From Oscillospiraceae bacterium (GTDB lineage Bacteria > Bacillota > Clostridia > Oscillospirales > Oscillospiraceae): 33,204 nt of DNA. The notes below the pieces were generated by a model. That model saw only the letters and a list, made by a program, of their open reading frames with translations, had not been told where the DNA came from and did not search any database. A program made the position numbers and the translations under genes. How positions within the stretch are numbered: position 1 is the first letter of the stretch; every line of letters starts with the position of its first letter. Positions 1 to 8,099 of the stretch are shown here, piece by piece. The stretch is taken from contig JAEDEN010000014.1 in assembly GCA_016293265.1 (NCBI GenBank), positions 1-33,204 of the forward strand, read 5' to 3'.

Positions 1-77
1 GCCTGTTCTATACGGAAAATGAGACGGGCGGCGTGACAGCCCACATCCTGCTGCCGCTGAAGGAGGAAACGAAATGA
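1..77 (+). CDS. Sensor histidine kinase, C-terminal end only
   Basis: The frame beginning at base 3 reads LFYTENETGGVTAHILLPLK and stops at the TGA at 75-77. This is the last beta-strand region of a HATPase_c domain, where GG-x-x-A-x-I-x-L-P is the usual end of a sensor kinase. The stop overlaps the ATG of the following response regulator (ATGA, 74-77), the usual coupling of a two-component pair. The rest of the kinase lies left of the window, so the sensed signal cannot be judged. The short visible stretch and the partner gene make the call likely. Confidence 0.7.
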   Translation, partial: LFYTENETGGVTAHILLPLKEETK

Positions 78-818
78 AGAAACTGCGCGTGCTTTTGGTG
101 GATGATGAGATCATGATCCGCGAGGGCTTCAAGCGGCTCTTTGACTGGGAAGCCCACGACTGCCAGGTGGTGGGCGAAGCCGCCGACGGTATGGAGGCAC
201 TGGCAAAAATCGACGCTCTCCAGCCGGACATCGCCATTATGGACATCAACATCCCCATCATGAACGGACTGAAGGTCATTCAGATGTCCCGGCTCAAGCA
301 CCCGGACACCGCCTTTGTCATCGTGTCCGGCTACGACGATTTTTCCTACTGCCGGGAAGCGCTGCGGCTCCAGATCACCGATTATATCCTCAAGCCGGTG
401 AACTATGAGGAGTTCGGCACCTGTTATTGACAATCTGAAAATTGCCCTGTTCCAGCGCCGTACCTCCCGTCAGGACGTCCCACAGGGGGAGCGGACAATT
501 CATGGCATTACCCGGTATTTGCAGGAGCATCTGGCCGAGGAGATCAGCCTGTCCGTGCTGGCGGAGCAATTCCATCTCAGTGCCCAGTATATCAGTCAGA
601 TGTTCAAAAGCGAGATCGGCGTTAATTTCCTGGCCTATCTGACCAACATCCGCATGGAAAAGGCGAAACAGCTCCTGCTGTCCACCTCGCTATCCATCGC
701 GGAGGTGTCGGAGCAGTCCGGTTACGGGGACTACCGGGTGTTTACCAAGGTGTTCAAGAAATCGGAGGGCGCCACGCCCTCCCAATACCGGCGGGACTTT
801 CTGGAGAAGGGTCAATGA
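74..818 (+). pseudogene. AraC-type response regulator (YesN-like) split by a frameshift
   Basis: Residues 1-114 of the first frame form a receiver domain: acidic pair DDE at 10-12, phospho-acceptor Asp in IMDIN, switch residue Ser in IVSGYDD and Lys in ILKPVNYEEF. That frame stops at 428-430. The remainder lies one frame over, open to 816-818, and encodes an AraC/XylS DNA-binding domain (ISLSVLAEQFHLSAQYISQM, then IAEVSEQSGYGDYRVFTKVF). Removing one base near 423-427 would join them as EEFGT-C-IDNLKIALFQRR, about 247 residues, the normal size of a short receiver-AraC regulator. As read, the receiver has no output domain. It is coupled to the upstream kinase gene. A sequencing error is the main alternative to a true pseudogene. 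Confidence 0.85.
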
Positions 819-916
819 CGATGTATACGAACAGCCGGAATGAGGAAGTCAAGCTCTTGAAAAAACTCTGGACAGCCCAGCCGGTTACTTATCTTCCATT
901 CTGCTCTTTCTCCTAA
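815..916 (+). other. Short 33-codon reading frame coupled to the regulator stop
   Basis: An ATG at 815 overlaps the response-regulator TGA (ATGA) and opens 33 codons (MTMYTNSRNEEVKLLKKLWT...) ending at 914-916. The overlap suggests a third gene once followed the two-component pair, and its abrupt end suggests a remnant. I do not recognise it, and it may be chance. The rest of 917-1094 holds only the inverted repeat at 976-1000. Confidence 0.2.
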
Positions 917-975
917 AAATCAATTTTCTTTTGAGTACTGATTAGCTCTGGAAACGGCCAAATCCAAAAGGAAAG

Positions 976-1000
976 AGGATACCACAAAATCGGGTATCCT
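976..1000. repeat. Inverted repeat AGGATACC-N9-GGTATCCT
   Basis: An 8-bp perfect inverted repeat with a 9-base spacer lies in the gap before the exporter gene. A third copy of GGTATCC follows at about 1012-1018. No T-run follows, so it is not a typical terminator. It could be an operator or a structured end of the upstream transcript. Confidence 0.35.
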
Positions 1001-1094
1001 CTCGAAAATCCGGTATCCAGGACAGGCTTTTGGTGAAATCGCCGGAGATTTATCCATCAACACAAAGGGTAAAAGGGACCCTTCCTTCTCCGTA

Positions 1095-1123
1095 TTGACA
1101 TTTTCCGTCATTTCCAATAAGAT
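1095..1123 (+). promoter_or_regulatory. Sigma-A promoter of the DMT exporter
   Basis: TTGACA at 1095-1100, 17-bp spacer, TAAGAT at 1118-1123. The predicted start lies about 30 bases before the ATG at 1161, with AAAGGA at 1144-1149 as ribosome binding site. Confidence 0.75.
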
Positions 1124-1160
1124 AGAGCGGTAAATTTTGATACAAAGGAAGTTGATCCCC

Positions 1161-2057
1161 ATGGAGCATTCACGCGCCCGTGTGGTACGGGGGTCCGTCT
1201 GCGCGGCTCTGGGCGGCATCTGCTGGGGCTTTTCCGGCACCTGCGGGCAATACCTGTTTTCCCGGTTTGGCGTCAGTACCCTGTGGCTCACCTGTGTGCG
1301 CCTTCTCTGCGCAGGCATTTTGATGCTGTGCATGGCCCTGCCCAAGCACCGCCAGGACCTGATCCGCATCTGGAAGGACCCCAGGGACGTTCTTTCCCTG
1401 TTCCTCTACGGCGTATTCGGCCTGATGATGTGCCAGTACGCCTACATGACCTCCATCTCCTACTCCAACGCCGCCACCACCACGGTGCTGCAGACGCTGA
1501 GTCTGGTCATCATCATGCTCATCTCCTGCTTCCAGGTGCGGCGGCTGCCCCGCAGGCGGGAGGTCCTCTCCCTGCTGCTGGCCCTGCTTGGCACCTTCCT
1601 GCTGGCCACCGGCGGCGACCCCCGCCACATGGCCCTCTCCCCCAAGGGCCTTTTCTGGGGACTTGCCACCGCCGGAGCCGTGGCGGTCTACACGCTGCTG
1701 CCTCGCAGGCTCCTGAGCCGTTGGAGCCGGGAGGCTGTCAGCGGCATCGGGATGATGATGGGAGGCCTGGTGGTGAACCTGGGGGCCCGGAGCTGGAACT
1801 TCCACATCTCCCTGCCCCTGTCCGGCTGGCTGGCAGTGGCGGCCATCGTGGTGCTGGGAACCACCGTGTCCTTCTCCCTGTTCATGCAGGGCGTGCGGGA
1901 TGCGGGGCCGGTGCGCTCGTCCATGCTGTCGGTGACGGAGCCCTTGTCCGCCGCTGTGTTCTCCGCCGCCTGGCTGGGCACCTCCTTCTCCGCCGTGGAG
2001 CTGGCAGGCTTCGCGGCCATCCTGGCCACCATCTTCCTGCTGGCAAAATCGGAATAA
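1161..2057 (+). CDS. DMT-superfamily (EamA) transporter
   Basis: The 298-residue product has about ten hydrophobic segments in two similar halves, the pattern of EamA-family drug/metabolite transporters. The N-terminal half contains GGICWGFSGTCGQYLF and SYSNAATTTVLQTL; the second half contains RDAGPVRSSMLSVTEPLSA, the typical region near TM9. The ATG at 1161 is chosen over an in-frame TTG at 1137 because AAAGGA precedes it at proper spacing and the upstream codons add nothing conserved. The gene has its own promoter and terminator, so it is monocistronic. Members export amino acids, metabolites or toxic compounds; the substrate cannot be told from sequence. Confidence 0.85.
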   Translation: MEHSRARVVRGSVCAALGGICWGFSGTCGQYLFSRFGVSTLWLTCVRLLCAGILMLCMALPKHRQDLIRIWKDPRDVLSLFLYGVFGLMMCQYAYMTSISYSNAATTTVLQTLSLVIIMLISCFQVRRLPRRREVLSLLLALLGTFLLATGGDPRHMALSPKGLFWGLATAGAVAVYTLLPRRLLSRWSREAVSGIGMMMGGLVVNLGARSWNFHISLPLSGWLAVAAIVVLGTTVSFSLFMQGVRDAGPVRSSMLSVTEPLSAAVFSAAWLGTSFSAVELAGFAAILATIFLLAKSE

Positions 2058-2061
2058 AGAA

Positions 2062-2095
2062 AAGGCAGAGACGGATGTCTCTGCCTTCTTTTTTT
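2062..2095. terminator. Bidirectional intrinsic terminator
   Basis: A 10-bp perfect stem (2062-2071 with 2078-2087) around a 6-base loop is followed by CTTTTTTTT on the plus strand. On the minus strand the stem is followed by TTCTTTA. It sits between the convergent exporter and selD genes and probably serves both. Confidence 0.85.
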
Positions 2096-2132
2096 GCCCG
2101 TTTTCCCCGCGTCACACGGGAAGGGATGCCCT

Positions 2133-3173
2133 TCAGCGCAGCAGAATCCGCTTGCCGCCGGTATATTCCTTCACAACGCCGATGCGCTGGGCGCTGGGAA
2201 CGCAGCGGCCCAGGCCGTCGAGCAGGGCGGCGGCGTCCTCCGGGTGGACGGCCATCAAAAGGCCTCCGGCGGTCTGGGGATCGTAGAGGAGGTCCTGTTT
2301 GCAAAGCTCCGTTTCACCGGGGTCCACCTCCCCCTCGGCGAAGGAGCGGTTGCGGTACATCCCCTCCGGCAGAATGCCCATCCGGGCAAGGTCCAGCGCC
2401 TCGCCGATCAGGTCGATCCCATCCACATGAAGCTCCACAGCCACGCCGCTGCCCTGGGCCATCTCACAGGTATGGCCCAGCAGGCCAAAGCCCGTCACAT
2501 CCGTGCAGGCATGGACGCGGTAGTTTACCATAACATCCCGGGCCGCTTTATTGAGGGTGGTCATCAGCCGGTGGGCCAGGGCCAGGCCCTCCCGGGAGGC
2601 CATGTCCGCCTTGGCGGCCGTGGTCAGCACCCCCACCCCCAAGGGCTTAGTCAGCACCAGCACATCCCCCGGCTTCGCCCCGGAGTTGGTCAGCACCCGG
2701 TCCGGATGGACAAAGCCGGTGACGGCAAGGCCGTACTTGGGCTCCTCGTCCAGAATGCTGTGGCCGCCGGTGATGAGAGCCCCGGCCTCGTAGACCTTGT
2801 CATAGCCCCCCCGCAGCATCTGGTGGACGGCCTCCCCCGGCAGTCCGGCGGGGACGGCCATGATGTTGAGGCACAGCTTGGGCTCACCGCCCATGGCGTA
2901 AACATCGGACAGGGCGTTGGTGGCGGCGATCTGGCCGAAGAGATAGGGGTCGTCGGCGATGGGGGGGAAGAAATCCACCGTCTGCACCAGGGCCAGGTCG
3001 TCACTGACCCGGTAGACCGATGCGTCGTCGCTCTTGTCAAAGCCCACCAGCAGGTTGGGGTCCTGGTGGACCCGGATGCCCTCCAGCAGCTGGGCCAGGA
3101 CCCCCGCCCCCACCTTTGCGCCGCAGCCGGCGCAGCGCGCCAGTTTTGTCAGCTTCACTTCGTTTTCCGCCAT
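2133..3173 (-). CDS. selD: Selenide, water dikinase
   Basis: SelD makes selenophosphate from selenide and ATP. The 346-residue product has the N-terminal active-site loop RCAGCGAK. With E. coli numbering, Cys17 and Lys20 fall on the essential Cys17/Lys20, while Cys19 is Ala and there is an extra Cys14. Further family features are DDASVYRVSDDLALVQTVDF (metal-binding Asp residues), ATNALSDVYAMGG, and DVTGFGLLGH. It is the Cys form, with no in-frame TGA Sec codon. It starts inside the end of yqeB (19-bp overlap) and is last in the yqeC-yqeB-selD operon. That neighbourhood points to supply of selenium for a molybdenum hydroxylase cofactor; a role in selenocysteine or selenouridine synthesis cannot be excluded from this window. 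Confidence 0.95.
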   Translation of the reverse strand: MAENEVKLTKLARCAGCGAKVGAGVLAQLLEGIRVHQDPNLLVGFDKSDDASVYRVSDDLALVQTVDFFPPIADDPYLFGQIAATNALSDVYAMGGEPKLCLNIMAVPAGLPGEAVHQMLRGGYDKVYEAGALITGGHSILDEEPKYGLAVTGFVHPDRVLTNSGAKPGDVLVLTKPLGVGVLTTAAKADMASREGLALAHRLMTTLNKAARDVMVNYRVHACTDVTGFGLLGHTCEMAQGSGVAVELHVDGIDLIGEALDLARMGILPEGMYRNRSFAEGEVDPGETELCKQDLLYDPQTAGGLLMAVHPEDAAALLDGLGRCVPSAQRIGVVKEYTGGKRILLR

Positions 3174-3973
3174 ACGTCCGTCTCCTTTCCAAAATCCCCC
3201 AGGGCCAGCAGTGCTTCCAGCACGCCGCCCCCCACGGCCAGGGCCTTGTCGCTGGCGGTGCAGCAGTGCTCCGCCTTGCAGCGGGGGTCGATGTCCCCGG
3301 CCTTCATCCCCTTGTGGACAAGGGTCCCCTCCGCCAGAATGCCCCGCAGGACGCCGGTGAGGGTGCAGGTCATGGGCACCCCTTCCACCGTGGCGGCAAC
3401 CTCCCCTTCCCGCACCTGGTCACCGATGGCAAGCAGAGGATGGAACACCCCCTCCGCCGGGGCGCGGAGCACCCGCTCCCCGGAAAAGCCGCCGATCAGG
3501 CCGGGAACGCCGGTATTGGGCAGGGCGGCGCCCTCATAGATGACCCGGCCCAGGGTATGGCCCCGCATCGTTTCCACCACGGCATGGCAGTCCACTCCGG
3601 CGGTAAAACCGGGGCCCACGCCGATGACCACCGGCGCGTCGGTGATGCGGGTGCCCAGGTTCCGCTTGGCCAGGATGGCGTCCACCACCGCCTCCGGCTT
3701 CAAAAGGGTGCGGCAGTGTCCCTCCGGGTCGGGCAGGACAGGAATGGCGCCGCCGGCCAGGATGCGCCGGGCTTCCTCCACCGTTTCCGCCCTGCGGGCG
3801 GTGACGCCCTCCACCCTGGTCTCCCCGTGGACGATGGCCTCGGAAAAGGCCACGGTGCGGCGGATGGCGGTGGGGTGGGGCAGGTCTGTCATCATCAGGG
3901 GGATGCGGGCGCGGTGCAGCCGCAGGGCGATGCCGGTCGCCAGGTCTCCGGCCCCTCGGATCAATACGAGCAT
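3155..3973 (-). CDS. yqeB: Selenium-dependent molybdenum hydroxylase maturation protein YqeB
   Basis: The 272-residue product begins MLVLIRGAGDLATGIALRLH, a Rossmann-like nucleotide-binding start typical of the YqeB (EF2563) family. It also contains VVIGVGPGFTAGVDCHAVVETMRGH and GRVIYEGAALPNTGVPG, both characteristic. YqeB co-occurs with SelD in genomes that carry selenium-dependent molybdenum hydroxylases and is thought to help install the labile selenium of that cofactor; its reaction is not known. I chose ATG 3973 because GGAAAGGAG lies about ten bases upstream. Longer in-frame starts would run further into yqeC. It overlaps yqeC by 13 bp and selD by 19 bp, so translation is probably coupled. 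Confidence 0.9.
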   Translation of the reverse strand: MLVLIRGAGDLATGIALRLHRARIPLMMTDLPHPTAIRRTVAFSEAIVHGETRVEGVTARRAETVEEARRILAGGAIPVLPDPEGHCRTLLKPEAVVDAILAKRNLGTRITDAPVVIGVGPGFTAGVDCHAVVETMRGHTLGRVIYEGAALPNTGVPGLIGGFSGERVLRAPAEGVFHPLLAIGDQVREGEVAATVEGVPMTCTLTGVLRGILAEGTLVHKGMKAGDIDPRCKAEHCCTASDKALAVGGGVLEALLALGDFGKETDVWRKTK

Positions 3974-4629
3974 GGGACATATTCTCCTTTCCGTAAGCTC
4001 CCCGCCAGAAGGGGGCACCCCAGCAGCGCCGCCAGGGCCCCCGCCTCCTCCAAGGCCCGGGAGCTTTCCACTTGATTGACATAAACTCTTGCAGGAAGCC
4101 CTTCCGCCAGGATCACCCGGGCCGCCGCCTCCGCAGTGGCGGGGTCTGCCGGGCTTTTTCCGGCCAGGCGGGCGTAGAGCTCCGGCCGGTGGGCGGCCTG
4201 GGCGATGGGGCAGCCGAAGCCGGAGGCACCCACCACCAGAATGGTCTGCTCCGCCTCCGCCGGGACACAGGGCTCATGGGGGGCGTGGGCCTTCAGCGGA
4301 CGCCGGGCGGCGCCGTCGGCCTCCACCAGAACGTAGTCGAACCGGCAGGCAAGGCCGGAAAAGGGGACCGCAGGGGCGGTGAGCTTCCCCTCCGGCAGGG
4401 GCGTCCCGGCGCACAGCAGGCGGTGGCGGGAACGCAGCTCCTCCAGCTCCGCCTCCGTACGGGCGCAGGGGAGCTCCGGGAAGGGGTAAATTTTCGTGGT
4501 GGTACACAGGAGGACGGAGGCGCCCTCCCGGCTCAGCTCCTCCCCAAGGGTCCCCAGCAGCGTTGTTTTTCCGCCGCCTCCGGTGACGGCGGTGACCCCG
4601 GGTCGGATGTTCAGCAGTTCTGCAAGCAT
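3961..4629 (-). CDS. yqeC: Selenium cofactor biosynthesis protein YqeC
   Basis: The 222-residue protein has a Walker A motif GGGGKTT (residues 17-23) near the N terminus, TTTKIYPF, and VLVEADGAARRPLKAHAPHEP, the YqeC family hallmark. It is a predicted P-loop NTPase of unknown exact reaction in the selenium-dependent molybdenum hydroxylase pathway. It is the first gene of the operon, with GGGAGG six bases before the ATG and a clear promoter at 4659-4687. The downstream order yqeC-yqeB-selD matches the set known as the orphan-SelD system. The hydroxylase structural genes are not in the window. Confidence 0.9.
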   Translation of the reverse strand: MLAELLNIRPGVTAVTGGGGKTTLLGTLGEELSREGASVLLCTTTKIYPFPELPCARTEAELEELRSRHRLLCAGTPLPEGKLTAPAVPFSGLACRFDYVLVEADGAARRPLKAHAPHEPCVPAEAEQTILVVGASGFGCPIAQAAHRPELYARLAGKSPADPATAEAAARVILAEGLPARVYVNQVESSRALEEAGALAALLGCPLLAGSLRKGEYVPCSY

Positions 4630-4658
4630 AGCGGCCCTCCCTTCGTTATCTTTCTATC

Positions 4659-4687
4659 AGAATAACACCCCCGGGCAGGAGCGTCAA
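4659..4687 (-). promoter_or_regulatory. Promoter of the yqeC-yqeB-selD operon
   Basis: On the minus strand TTGACG (4687-4682), 17-bp spacer, TATTCT (4664-4659), with an upstream TGn extended -10 (TGTTATTCT). It lies about 30 bases before the yqeC start. Confidence 0.7.
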
Positions 4688-4730
4688 GGCGGATGTTGAA
4701 GGCAGGCGCCGCCTCCGGGAAGGACAGAAA

Positions 4731-4761
4731 AGCGGAGCGGCGCCCTGGGCGCCGCTCCGCT
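4731..4761 (-). terminator. Terminator of the penicillin-binding protein gene
   Basis: A 14-bp perfect GC-rich stem (4731-4744 with 4748-4761) with a 3-base loop. Read on the minus strand it is followed by TTTTCTGTCCTT. It lies about 50 bases after the PBP stop codon. Confidence 0.75.
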
Positions 4762-4809
4762 GAGAGACTTTCGGTTCTTTTTCCTTTCCTCCGGGCCCTT
4801 GGGGGGATC

Positions 4810-7479
4810 TTATCCCTCTCCCCTGCCGGCGGCGGAATTCACAAGGTTCTGCCACCAGCCCGTGCCTTCAGGCTCCGTGCCCTCCCCTCCGGAGCCGGGC
4901 TCCTGGGGAGTACCGGGGTCCGCCGGTTCTGTGGGCTCCGTGGGGGGATCCACCGGGATAACGCCCCCAAAGCTGGGGTCATAGTCAGGGTCGGTGGGGT
5001 CCAGGGGGAAGCTGGGCCAATCCGGCCAGTCAGGCCAGTCGGGCCAGATGCTGGAGGACTTCTGGTGGACGGGGCAGCCTACCACCTCGGGATAGGTTTC
5101 GGTGCCGTCCTCGGCGATGGTGGGCTGGAGACCGATGGCCTTTTCCATGCCGCTGAGGGTATAGGCCTCATCCTCCGCCTTGATGCTGGGGCCGTAATTC
5201 TCACGCTCACAGTTCAAAACGCCCTTCTGGACAGGGTTCGGACAATGCTCCGTTGCCAGGCAGGCCCCCTCCTCGCAGTAGTCCGCGAAGGTGTGGAGGG
5301 TGCAGCTCTCCGTGGGGGCGGTGCCCACGGCCACCTCGTATTCCGCCACACGGTTGCCCCGCACCTCATTGGCGCAGGCGTCCGTGGCCAGCAGGCCGCT
5401 GTCCATACAGACCTTCACCCGCTCGATGCCGGTCTCCGGCACGTCGAAGGCCTTGTATTCCAGGTCCTCATGGATCTGCTGCATCACCTTTTTCCACATG
5501 GTGATGGCGGGGTTGCCGCCGGAATAGCTGATCTTGGCGTTGAAGCGGTAGCCGGTCCAGACGGCGGCGGAATAATAGGGGGTGAAGCCCACGAAGTAGC
5601 GGTCGTAGTTGTCGCTGGTGGTACCAGTCTTGCCGGCGATGGCCTGTCCGCTGAATTTCGCCTGGGTGCCGGTGCCGGCGTTCACCGCGTTCTGGAGCAT
5701 CTTGGTCATGAGGTAGGCGGTGGTCTCCTTCATGGCCACATGGCTCTCGCTCTCGTTTTCCAGGATGACCTCTGTCTCATCCACATTCATCACCCGGGTG
5801 TAGGTACGGGGCCGGTTATAGACGCCGTTGTTGGCGAAGGAGGCGTAGGCCGCCGCCATTTCCACGGTGTTGAGGCCGTAGGTCAAGCCGCCCAAGCCCA
5901 GGGAGGACAGATTCATATCCTCCGGCACCAGGTTCAGCCCCAGGTTCTCCGTGGCAAAGGCGAAGGCGTTTTCAAGGCCGCCGGCCTGCAGGGACTGGAG
6001 GGCGATGGTGTTGATGGAATACTGAAGGCCCGTGGTCACGGAGGTCCAGCCCCGGTAGCGGTTGGGGGAGTTCTTGGGCCAGGGGTTGCCGTTGAGAAGC
6101 TGGATGGGGTAATCGTCAAAGGCGGTGGCGGGGGTGATGGCCCCGGAGTCAATGGCGGGGGCATAAGCCGTCAGGGGCTTCATGGAGGAGCCCACCTGGC
6201 GGCGGTCCGTGGCGTAGCTGGTGATGAGGTTGCCGCTCTTTTCTCCCATGTCGCCCACGATGGCCACAATGTTGCCGGTGGAGGGCTCCACGATGGTGAT
6301 GCCGGAGCGGATGATCTGCCCGTCACGGCTGGTGAGGTCCAGGTTGCTGCGGTCCTCATACACGGACTCGGCGATGCGCTGGATCCTGGGGTCCATGGTG
6401 GTATAGATGTGGTAGCCGCTGTTGTAGAGCTTCACCCGGGCGGCCTCCTCGGAGATGTCCAGCTTTGCGGCAAGGTCCTTGGACACATCCCAGATGACCT
6501 GCTCCACGAACCAGTCGTTGACCTTCTCCCCGCCGGTGGCCTGGGCCACCAGCTCCTCGGCGGAGGTGGAGCCGTCGGTGAAATAGAGGACCTGGTCGCA
6601 GGCGGCCCGGTACTCCTCCTCGGTGAGGTAGCAGAGGCCCGTCTTCGGATCGTACATCTTGAAGAGGATGTTCTCCTGGCGCTGCTTGTTCAGCTCACGG
6701 GCGGTCTTCACAACGCCGGTCTCCGGATTGGTCATCTTCACGGTGGACATGGGGCCGTATATGGAGGGGTTGTTGGTGATGGCGATGAGGCAGGCGCACT
6801 CCGCCACGTTCAGCTCGGAGACATCCTTGCCGAAGTAATACTCCGCCGCCGTCTGGACGCCGTAGCAGCCCTTGCCCAGGTAGATGGTGTTGAGATACAG
6901 CTCCAGGATGTCCATCTTTTCGTAATTCTTCTCGAATTCCAGAGCCCGGAAGATCTCCCGCACCTTGCGGTTGACGGTACCCTTATTATCGTCCGTCATA
7001 TTTTTCAGCATCTGCTGGGTGATGGTGGAGCCGCCGTAGGTGGAGCTGGAGCTGCCGAAAAATTTCAGCACCGCGCCGGCGGTGCGCTTCCAGTCCACGC
7101 CATGGTGCTGGAAAAAGCGCTCGTCCTCAATGGCCACCGCAGCCTTCCACAGCATATCGGGCATATCCTCGATATCCACGTAGATGCGGTTTTCCTTGCC
7201 GTGGATGGTCTGGTATTCCTTCCATTCCTGGGTGTCCCTGTCCTGATAGTAGATGACGGAGCTGAGGGCCATGGTGTAGTCCTCCGCCCGCACCTGCACG
7301 GAGGGCTTGATGGTGGTATCCACATAGTGCATGAAGATCCACACCAGCATGACACCGGTAAAAATACCCACCAGCACCAGGGTGCCCAGTACGCTGAAAA
7401 TGCCGCGCGCCGCGCCGGAGCGGCGCTTTTTCCGCTTCCGGGGCACGCTCTGCTCACGCCGATTTCTTTCGTATTCCAA
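4810..7479 (-). CDS. Class A penicillin-binding protein (PBP1A-type)
   Basis: This bifunctional peptidoglycan synthase has 889 residues: a very basic cytoplasmic tail (7-25), one membrane anchor (about 27-50), a GT51 transglycosylase domain with the catalytic Glu in AIEDERFFQHHGVDW (Glu118) and STITQQMLKN (151-160), then a transpeptidase domain with SSMK (Ser431/Lys434), SIN (488-490) and KTGTT (617-621). A Cys-rich region (691-802; eleven Cys) follows, and the protein ends in a low-complexity tail: a WPD repeat (812-822) and a Pro/Glu/Gly-rich stretch. It polymerises lipid II and crosslinks stem peptides at the membrane outer face. It is monocistronic with its own promoter and terminator. 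The Trp-Pro-Asp repeat is unusual. Confidence 0.93.
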   Translation of the reverse strand: MEYERNRREQSVPRKRKKRRSGAARGIFSVLGTLVLVGIFTGVMLVWIFMHYVDTTIKPSVQVRAEDYTMALSSVIYYQDRDTQEWKEYQTIHGKENRIYVDIEDMPDMLWKAAVAIEDERFFQHHGVDWKRTAGAVLKFFGSSSSTYGGSTITQQMLKNMTDDNKGTVNRKVREIFRALEFEKNYEKMDILELYLNTIYLGKGCYGVQTAAEYYFGKDVSELNVAECACLIAITNNPSIYGPMSTVKMTNPETGVVKTARELNKQRQENILFKMYDPKTGLCYLTEEEYRAACDQVLYFTDGSTSAEELVAQATGGEKVNDWFVEQVIWDVSKDLAAKLDISEEAARVKLYNSGYHIYTTMDPRIQRIAESVYEDRSNLDLTSRDGQIIRSGITIVEPSTGNIVAIVGDMGEKSGNLITSYATDRRQVGSSMKPLTAYAPAIDSGAITPATAFDDYPIQLLNGNPWPKNSPNRYRGWTSVTTGLQYSINTIALQSLQAGGLENAFAFATENLGLNLVPEDMNLSSLGLGGLTYGLNTVEMAAAYASFANNGVYNRPRTYTRVMNVDETEVILENESESHVAMKETTAYLMTKMLQNAVNAGTGTQAKFSGQAIAGKTGTTSDNYDRYFVGFTPYYSAAVWTGYRFNAKISYSGGNPAITMWKKVMQQIHEDLEYKAFDVPETGIERVKVCMDSGLLATDACANEVRGNRVAEYEVAVGTAPTESCTLHTFADYCEEGACLATEHCPNPVQKGVLNCERENYGPSIKAEDEAYTLSGMEKAIGLQPTIAEDGTETYPEVVGCPVHQKSSSIWPDWPDWPDWPSFPLDPTDPDYDPSFGGVIPVDPPTEPTEPADPGTPQEPGSGGEGTEPEGTGWWQNLVNSAAGRGEG

Positions 7480-7564
7480 TCGGGTTACCTCCTTTTAAAT
7501 CGTTCCAACACGCCTTTGGGAGCAAAGGCGTACAAAATGCACACAGTACACCATATTACTTTTT

Positions 7565-7592
7565 ATTATAACACCCCTGTCAATATTGAAAA
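7565..7592 (-). promoter_or_regulatory. Promoter of the penicillin-binding protein gene
   Basis: On the minus strand TGTTATAAT gives an extended -10 (TATAAT 7570-7565). The -35 is weak (TTTTCA, 7592-7587, 16-bp spacer). A TTGACA (7583-7578) lies inside the spacer and could work with TAATAT further down at 19 bp, so the exact -35 is uncertain. Confidence 0.5.
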
Positions 7593-7702
7593 TGTCGCAT
7601 TTTGCTGAAAAAAAAGGATGATTCCCTATCATTTTGGAAGATTTTCCCCCTTTTCGTTCCATTTTTGGTACTTCCTTTCCCCTTTTTCACTTCTTTCCCC
7701 CC

Positions 7703-7731
7703 TTGCATTACCGCGCCGTTTCGGTTAAAAT
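7703..7731 (+). promoter_or_regulatory. Promoter of the DUF1292 gene
   Basis: TTGCAT at 7703-7708, 17-bp spacer, TAAAAT at 7726-7731; AAAAGGAGG at 7745-7753 precedes the ATG at 7762. The preceding stretch 7600-7700 is pyrimidine-rich and shows nothing else. Confidence 0.7.
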
Positions 7732-7761
7732 GTTCCCATCAAGGAAAAGGAGGCCTCTTTC

Positions 7762-8049
7762 ATGAGCGAAGAATTTGACCCCACCTTTATCACCATGACG
7801 GATGAGGACGGCCAGGAGTTTACTCTGGAGCTGCTGACCACTCTGGAGTACCAGGGCACCGTATACCAGGTCTTCCAGACCACCGAGACCGAGGGAGAAG
7901 AGGGTGACGAGGAGGAATACGGCGTCGTCATCATGAAGGTCATTGAGGAAAACGGCGAAGAGCTGCTCTCCCTGCCCGACTCCGAGGAGGAAGCCGAGGC
8001 TGTGTACGAGCTGTTTATGGAGGAGCTGTTCGAGGACGGGGAAGAGTGA
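7762..8049 (+). CDS. DUF1292 family protein (YrzB-like)
   Basis: This is a 95-residue, very acidic protein (TETEGEEGDEEEYGVVIMKV, ending LFMEELFEDGEE). The order FxxxxxDGxExxxxxLxxxExxGxxYxVF followed by an acidic loop and VVIMKV is that of DUF1292, a small cytoplasmic family common in Firmicutes with unknown function. In many relatives it is encoded near yrrK and alaS; here it stands directly before the 6S RNA gene. The start is fixed by AAAAGGAGG nine bases upstream. No separate terminator is visible before the 6S promoter. Confidence 0.85.
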   Translation: MSEEFDPTFITMTDEDGQEFTLELLTTLEYQGTVYQVFQTTETEGEEGDEEEYGVVIMKVIEENGEELLSLPDSEEEAEAVYELFMEELFEDGEE

Positions 8050-8061
8050 CACTTTCCCCTC

Positions 8062-8090
8062 TTGCATCTTTGGCGGAATTGTGCTAATAA
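8062..8090 (+). promoter_or_regulatory. Promoter of the 6S RNA gene
   Basis: TTGCAT (8062-8067), 17-bp spacer, TAATAA (8085-8090); an overlapping TATAAA follows. The expected start falls at about 8097-8100, just before the closing stem of the RNA. Confidence 0.6.
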
Positions 8091-8099
8091 TATAAACGT

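Noticed and set aside
74..430. Programmed frameshift in the response regulator
   Set aside because: No slippery heptamer or downstream pseudoknot is evident at 415-432; a simple indel explains it better.
4693..7608. Very long plus-strand reading frame opposite the penicillin-binding protein gene
   Set aside because: It mirrors the codon phase of a GC-rich gene, gives a Gly/His/Val-rich product with no domain, and has no ribosome site. The minus frame has complete GT51 and transpeptidase motifs.
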